A stretch of 10,077 bases of DNA from Pseudomonadota bacterium (GTDB taxonomy: Bacteria; Pseudomonadota; Alphaproteobacteria; Rhizobiales; Xanthobacteraceae), in contig JAEYTJ010000189.1 in assembly GCA_023434095.1 (NCBI GenBank), forward strand, positions 1 to 10,077. Direction: 5' to 3'. The position numbers and the translations under genes are program-made. Below are positions 7,026 through 10,077 of this stretch, piece by piece. Positions within the stretch are counted from its first letter, which is position 1. Each line of letters opens with the position of its first letter. The notes beneath the pieces were generated by a model. That model saw only the letters and a list, made by a program, of their open reading frames with translations. It ran no database searches and had not been told where the DNA came from.

Positions 7026-7942
7026 CGACGCCTCCTGCGGAAAAGCCGGCGCAGCCGGTAGGCCAGCGCCGACGAGGCCAGCCCCGGCGGCAGGTGGCGG
7101 CGCGCCAAACGGGCATAGGTGGTGCGGGCATGCGCGACATAGTCGGGCGTCAGCCGCGTGTGGTTGAAATCAGGAATGTCGAGCCGCTCCACATCCCACC
7201 AGATATGGGCCCACAGATGGATGCTGCTGGCGTCGGGCGGCACGGCGCGGTTTGCCCGGAACAGGCCGGAAATACCGGCGAACGACCAGTCCAGCGCGAA
7301 GAAGCGGCTTTCGGGCTCGACGTGAATCCAGTGCGGAAACTCGCGGCTGAGCCGGTAGGGCAGGAAGGTGGAGTGATGGCTCCAACTGCCATCGAAGGCG
7401 GCCGGCATGCGCTCGATCCAGGTACGGATGAAGGGCGCGCCGGGCTCGGCCATGATCAGTGCGTTGCACAGCGAACCCTCCGGAGCGGACGGGGCGGCGA
7501 CATCCACGCGCTCATGCCCCATGACGCAGGACTGGTCGAACAGTTCGGGCGGAGGAGGAGCCAGGAACAGCGTGTCCATATCCGCATAGACGCCGCCCTG
7601 TTCATGGAGAACGCGCAGGCGAATGAAGTCCGACTGATGCGCGTAGGCGAACGGCTTTATGGACGGATCGGCGTAGTCGAACGCGATCTGCCCTTCATGC
7701 GCGGGAATCGGCTGCACCTCGATCTGCGGCAGAATCCGCTCCCACAGCGGCCCATGGGGACGGTTGAGCAGATGCACGACCACGCGCTCCGGCCGGTTCA
7801 CCTCAAGGCAGGAGGCCAGGCAGAGATAGTGCATCAGGTGGAAAGGCTCCGTCTGCGGGCGCAGGCCGAAGACGAAATGATAGACATTGGGGATGCGCTG
7901 CGTGCGCGGTACCGGGCCAGCAGGGCAAGAGAGGGCTGTCAC
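7022..7942 (-). CDS. DXD-motif glycosyltransferase (Gly_transf_sug/GT32-like)
   Basis: 306 residues. It opens with IPNVYHFVFG (17-26), the first beta strand of this GT-A family, and has the diagnostic block SDFIRLRVLHEQGGVYADMD at 104-123. The aspartates of DMD (121-123) are the metal and nucleotide-sugar ligands. A histidine/tryptophan segment IHLWAHIWW (241-249) matches the family's conserved C-terminal His region. Relatives transfer hexoses in LPS, capsule and glycolipid synthesis. The tail (296-306) is almost all arginine, which may bind the membrane surface. It is the first transferase of the operon and its stop overlaps the next start as GTGA. The GTG start at 7942 has no Shine-Dalgarno at proper distance (a GGGGAG lies over 20 bases away) and no in-frame ATG follows near the N-terminus. 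That fits coupling to the small ORF ending at 7939, or a start that is slightly wrong. Confidence 0.87.
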   Translation of the reverse strand: MTALSCPAGPVPRTQRIPNVYHFVFGLRPQTEPFHLMHYLCLASCLEVNRPERVVVHLLNRPHGPLWERILPQIEVQPIPAHEGQIAFDYADPSIKPFAYAHQSDFIRLRVLHEQGGVYADMDTLFLAPPPPELFDQSCVMGHERVDVAAPSAPEGSLCNALIMAEPGAPFIRTWIERMPAAFDGSWSHHSTFLPYRLSREFPHWIHVEPESRFFALDWSFAGISGLFRANRAVPPDASSIHLWAHIWWDVERLDIPDFNHTRLTPDYVAHARTTYARLARRHLPPGLASSALAYRLRRLFRRRRR

Positions 7943-8124
7943 GTCGACCGCGCGCGGTTTGGAAGCTCCCCGCCGGGGCGTGAAGCGATCCGTGAAGGTT
8001 GTCGGGCCAGATACACCACTAGAATGCCGCCACTGCTGCTCGATTTCGACGGCCTCTGCCTGTCTTCACCTTCGTCTGACGCGGCCGGTTCTTTCATACC
8101 ATTGGGACCCGTGTCGCGTTTCAT
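7939..8124 (-). CDS. Small ORF (61 aa) overlapping the operon's first transferase
   Basis: ATG at 8124, stop TGA at 7941-7939, overlapping the GTG of the DXD transferase as GTGA, the same geometry as the operon's other junctions. The predicted peptide begins MKRDTGPNGMKEPAASDEGE. Its first half is hydrophilic and charged, then comes a short hydrophobic patch GGILVVYLA and a basic tail. I recognise no family, there is no signal peptide, and there is no clear Shine-Dalgarno before the ATG. It may be a leader ORF that delivers ribosomes to the transferase start, a short real protein, or a chance frame in a 5' untranslated region. Confidence 0.28.
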   Translation of the reverse strand: MKRDTGPNGMKEPAASDEGEDRQRPSKSSSSGGILVVYLARQPSRIASRPGGELPNRARST

Positions 8125-8126
8125 AC
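8092..8126. promoter_or_regulatory. Direct repeat TTTCATAC x2 in the divergent intergenic region
   Basis: The 8-mer TTTCATAC occurs at 8092-8099 and again at 8119-8126, 27 bp apart, between the two divergently transcribed glycosyltransferase units. It lies in one of the less GC-rich patches of the window, as a promoter region would. I could not find convincing -35/-10 pairs on either strand. The repeat could be a regulator site shared by both units, but two 8-mers are weak evidence. Confidence 0.2.
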
Positions 8127-8307
8127 AGGATCGCGTATCGGGACATTACACACTCTTACGTTCCGGGCCGAGGCTTCGCCCCGCCGCAAACGTCCGCACG
8201 AGGCTCGCCACGGCCCGCGACCGCTACAATCCATCCGGCCCGCCTTGCCTTACTTCGCGCTCAATGCCACCAACGCCGCTGATCGTCTGCCGGGAGGCCT
8301 CGAGCCT

Positions 8308-8352
8308 ATGCGTCACGTTTCATCGCCTTGCTGCGGCGATTATGGGGCATGA
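8308..8352 (+). CDS. Leader micro-ORF (14 aa) coupled to the plus-strand transferase
   Basis: ATG at 8308, stop TGA at 8350-8352, encoding MRHVSSPCCGDYGA. A strong GGGAGG (8292-8297) sits ten bases before the ATG. The stop overlaps the transferase ATG (8349-8351) as ATGA. The transferase's own start has only a GGGG one base upstream, too close to serve as a ribosome site. The micro-ORF is therefore a plausible leader through which ribosomes reach the transferase by termination-reinitiation. No family is recognisable and the peptide itself may have no function. A sequencing frameshift joining the two frames would be the alternative. Confidence 0.35.
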   Translation: MRHVSSPCCGDYGA

Positions 8353-9653
8353 GCGTGCGCGCGTCGCATGAACTTCCCGCGCTGCGCTATGTCGGCCTCG
8401 GCGACTCCAGCGGCTATGCCGTGGCGGCGGCGGCGCTGGTGCGCGCGCTGAGCGCGGCCGGCGCCCGGGTGATGTGGGAACCGCTGCTGCCCGGCGGCGG
8501 CCTGGGTCTCGGCTATGCGCCCGCCCCCTCGCACGAAGCCGGCCCGGACGATCTGCGAGCGCTGCGCGACGACGCGGCGGCCAGCGACGCCGCCATTATT
8601 CACCTCGTGCCGGAATACTACCCCCACTTCCTCCGCCGCGAGCGGGACCGCGGCACACGCTGCGTCGTTGGCCATACCGTGTGGGAGACGGACCGGCTGC
8701 CCGCCCACTGGCCCGCGCTGATCAATCAGCTCGATGCGGTGATCGTACCGACCGACTGGAACCGGCAGGTGTTCCGCGACAGCGGCGTCGATGTCCCAAT
8801 CTGGGTCGTGCCGCACCAGCCCCCGCCCGCGCGTCGCGCCACGCCCGAGGATCGCCCCCGGCGCCTGAGCCGCCTGCCCCCCCTTGAAGGCCGGCGCCTG
8901 TTCTACACCGTGGCGACATGGCTGGAGCGCAAATCCATCGGCCCGACAATTGCCGCCTTCGCCGAAGCGTTCAGCCATGGCGATGCCGTGGCGTTTATTC
9001 TCAAGACCACGCCGCACGATCTGGAGCGCGTGCGCCACGATCCCGGCCACAAGGACGAGAGCGTGCCGGTACTGCCGCAGTTCGAGGCGATGATCGGCCG
9101 CGCCGTGCTGCGCCATGACCGTCTGCCCCCGCCGATCTGCCTGCTGACCGATGACCTGCCGGACGGCGAAATCCAGGCATTGCATGAGATGGGCGATTGC
9201 TACGTCTCGCTTTGCCGGGCCGAGGGCTGGGGCCTCGGTGCCTTCGAGGCCGCCTCGGCCGGGCACCCGGTCATCATCACCGGCTGGGGCGGGCCGACGG
9301 CCTTCCTGCGGCCCGAGGCGGCCTATTTCGTTGACTGGTCGCCGGCTCCCGTGCAGCCCGGCGCGCCTAATCGAAGCTATACGCCGGATCAGAGATGGGC
9401 GGAACCGGATATGGCCTCCGCCGTGGCCGCGCTGCGCGCGGTCGCGGCAAACCCCACCGAAGCCGCCCGGCGCGGGGCGATGGGGGCGCAGCACATCCGG
9501 CAGAGCATCGATCCGCCAGCCGTGACCGAGGTCCTCATGAACCAGCTCGTCCGCGCCGTGGCGGCGACGCCGCCGGCGAGGACCCGCCCGGCATTGCCGA
9601 TTCGCGCTCTGCGCCGCGCCCATACGGTTGCTAAAGGCCTATTTGCTGGCTGA
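8349..9653 (+). CDS. GT4-like (GT-B) glycosyltransferase
   Basis: 434 residues from the ATG. The N-terminal domain has GLGDSSGYAVAAAALVRAL (16-34), a glycine-rich loop typical of GT-B acceptor domains, then VVGHTVWETDRLP (106-118) and VIVPTDWNRQVFRDSGV (131-147), which recur in GT4 relatives. The C-terminal domain has TVATWLERKS (187-196) and the donor-site block SLCRAEGWGLGAFEAASAG (287-305) with E292 and E300 as the EX7E pair. No signal peptide or membrane helix is seen. I prefer the ATG at 8349 over the upstream in-frame TTG at 8328: the TTG has no ribosome site, while the ATG overlaps the micro-ORF stop. The gene is divergent from the four-gene operon, but its product is of the same functional class and probably acts on the same glycan. 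Sugar and linkage are unknown. Confidence 0.87.
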   Translation: MSVRASHELPALRYVGLGDSSGYAVAAAALVRALSAAGARVMWEPLLPGGGLGLGYAPAPSHEAGPDDLRALRDDAAASDAAIIHLVPEYYPHFLRRERDRGTRCVVGHTVWETDRLPAHWPALINQLDAVIVPTDWNRQVFRDSGVDVPIWVVPHQPPPARRATPEDRPRRLSRLPPLEGRRLFYTVATWLERKSIGPTIAAFAEAFSHGDAVAFILKTTPHDLERVRHDPGHKDESVPVLPQFEAMIGRAVLRHDRLPPPICLLTDDLPDGEIQALHEMGDCYVSLCRAEGWGLGAFEAASAGHPVIITGWGGPTAFLRPEAAYFVDWSPAPVQPGAPNRSYTPDQRWAEPDMASAVAALRAVAANPTEAARRGAMGAQHIRQSIDPPAVTEVLMNQLVRAVAATPPARTRPALPIRALRRAHTVAKGLFAG

Positions 9654-9850
9654 CGTGCTCCCGCTTCTTGGTCCTGACGTTGCCCCAACTTCAATCCACA
9701 GTGAGCTCGTTCTGGCGGTTGGATGAAGCGCCACCCTTTTCCAGACCAGCCGGAGCTGGAATTTTCCGGGGCTAGGGCTCATGCCGGTGGGGTGCCGGAG
9801 AGCCATTTATCAGTGCGATCGGAGGACTGATGCGTTTTCTAGCGCCGCGG
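9654..9850. other. Convergent intergenic region
   Basis: This lies between the stop of the plus-strand transferase and the stop of the convergent LysR-type gene. It contains the hairpin listed separately and two very short plus-strand frames: 9723-9830 (35 codons), and a 20-codon frame starting at 9830 behind GGAGG. Neither looks like a known protein, and the second runs antisense into the LysR gene. I see nothing else. Confidence 0.5.
9746..9765 (+). terminator. Weak hairpin plus short T-run after the transferase
   Basis: CCAGC and GCTGG form a 5-bp stem around CGGA, followed by AATTTT. The shape is that of an intrinsic terminator for the plus-strand transferase, but the stem and T-run are both short and it lies about 90 bases after the stop. 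Confidence 0.25.
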
Positions 9851-10077
9851 CTATCTCACGCGCTTGGCCTTCCACTCGTCAGTCGCGGCCAGTGACAAAA
9901 GTGTCTCTAACGCCACCTCGGCCACCGCGATGGTCGCGCGCGACGAGGGTCGATTCAGCGGCGTCGCGAGATAGACGGTGCGGCGAAAACCCGGGTCGAC
10001 GATGCGGAACGTATGGATGGGGGCCTGGCCGGCCAAGCTCGAGATCGAGCCGGGATGGCGCGCGGCGAGCGAGCAGA
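9851..10077 (-). CDS. LysR-type transcriptional regulator, C-terminal end (cut by window edge)
   Basis: Only the last 74 residues are present; the frame is open to the right edge and the gene starts outside the window. The visible part is the end of the substrate-binding domain: a segment FRIVDPGFRRTVYLATPLN followed by RPSSRATIAV and a final helix AEVALETLLSL. This matches the pattern in LysR-type regulators where IVDP-x-x-x-RTVYLA and NRP-x-[ST]RA precede the last helix, as in Nac-like members. The family consists of tetrameric DNA-binding activators or repressors responding to small molecules, with an N-terminal helix-turn-helix not seen here. It converges on the transferase, so it is unlikely to be co-transcribed with the cluster. 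Whether it controls the cluster cannot be judged from this window. Confidence 0.78.
   Translation of the reverse strand, partial: CSLAARHPGSISSLAGQAPIHTFRIVDPGFRRTVYLATPLNRPSSRATIAVAEVALETLLSLAATDEWKAKRVR

Noticed and set aside
7007..8371. 454-codon plus-strand open frame
   Set aside because: Antisense to the DXD transferase and crossing the intergenic region; no recognisable domain, so treated as a shadow.
8340..9623. 427-codon minus-strand open frame
   Set aside because: Exactly antisense to the plus-strand GT4-like gene, which has the EX7E block; the minus frame shows no motifs.
9723..9895. Two micro-ORFs (35 and 20 codons) joined by a TGATG, the second behind GGAGG
   Set aside because: Very short, unlike known proteins, and the second runs antisense into the LysR gene; most likely chance.
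1..10077. CRISPR arrays, riboswitches, complete tRNA or rRNA genes
   Set aside because: No regularly spaced repeats, no conserved riboswitch core and no complete cloverleaf seen on reading both strands.

Overview
The window looks like a piece of a high-GC alphaproteobacterial chromosome. This is inferred from the strong G/C third-position bias, the GTG starts, the LysR-type regulator and the IS5-family element; I would guess Hyphomicrobiales, but nothing here fixes the genus.

Layout. Positions 1-1780 are a decayed, gene-poor flank. It holds a tRNA-Gly-like 3' end (354-390, minus) directly next to a truncated, frameshifted IS5-family transposase (390-956, minus), followed by about 820 bp with no gene I can support. 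Positions 1808-7942 are a minus-strand run of four glycosyltransferase genes. In transcription order they are: a DXD-type (Gly_transf_sug/GT32-like) transferase, a GT4 enzyme, an 834-residue tandem GT4-GT4 protein, and a protein with a GT25-like C-terminal domain. Each junction is a 4-base start/stop overlap (GTGA, ATGA, ATGA), and a perfect 7-bp hairpin follows the last stop. Positions 7943-8348 are a divergent intergenic region. Positions 8349-9653 carry a fifth glycosyltransferase (GT-B/GT4-like) on the plus strand. The right edge cuts a convergent LysR-type regulator, of which only the C-terminal 74 residues are visible.

How the genes fit together. At least five, and with the tandem protein probably six, transferase modules sit side by side without a visible polymerase, flippase, ABC exporter or sugar-nucleotide gene. 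The simplest reading is an accessory cluster that assembles or decorates one surface glycan (O-antigen, capsule, exopolysaccharide or a glycoprotein glycan), with export and precursor genes elsewhere. No acceptor or sugar can be named from the sequence.

Notable detail. Each of the two divergent units has a short ORF whose stop overlaps the start of the first transferase (GTGA at 7939-7942; ATGA at 8349-8352). The first transferase on each side lacks a well-placed Shine-Dalgarno sequence, so both may depend on translational coupling to a leader ORF.
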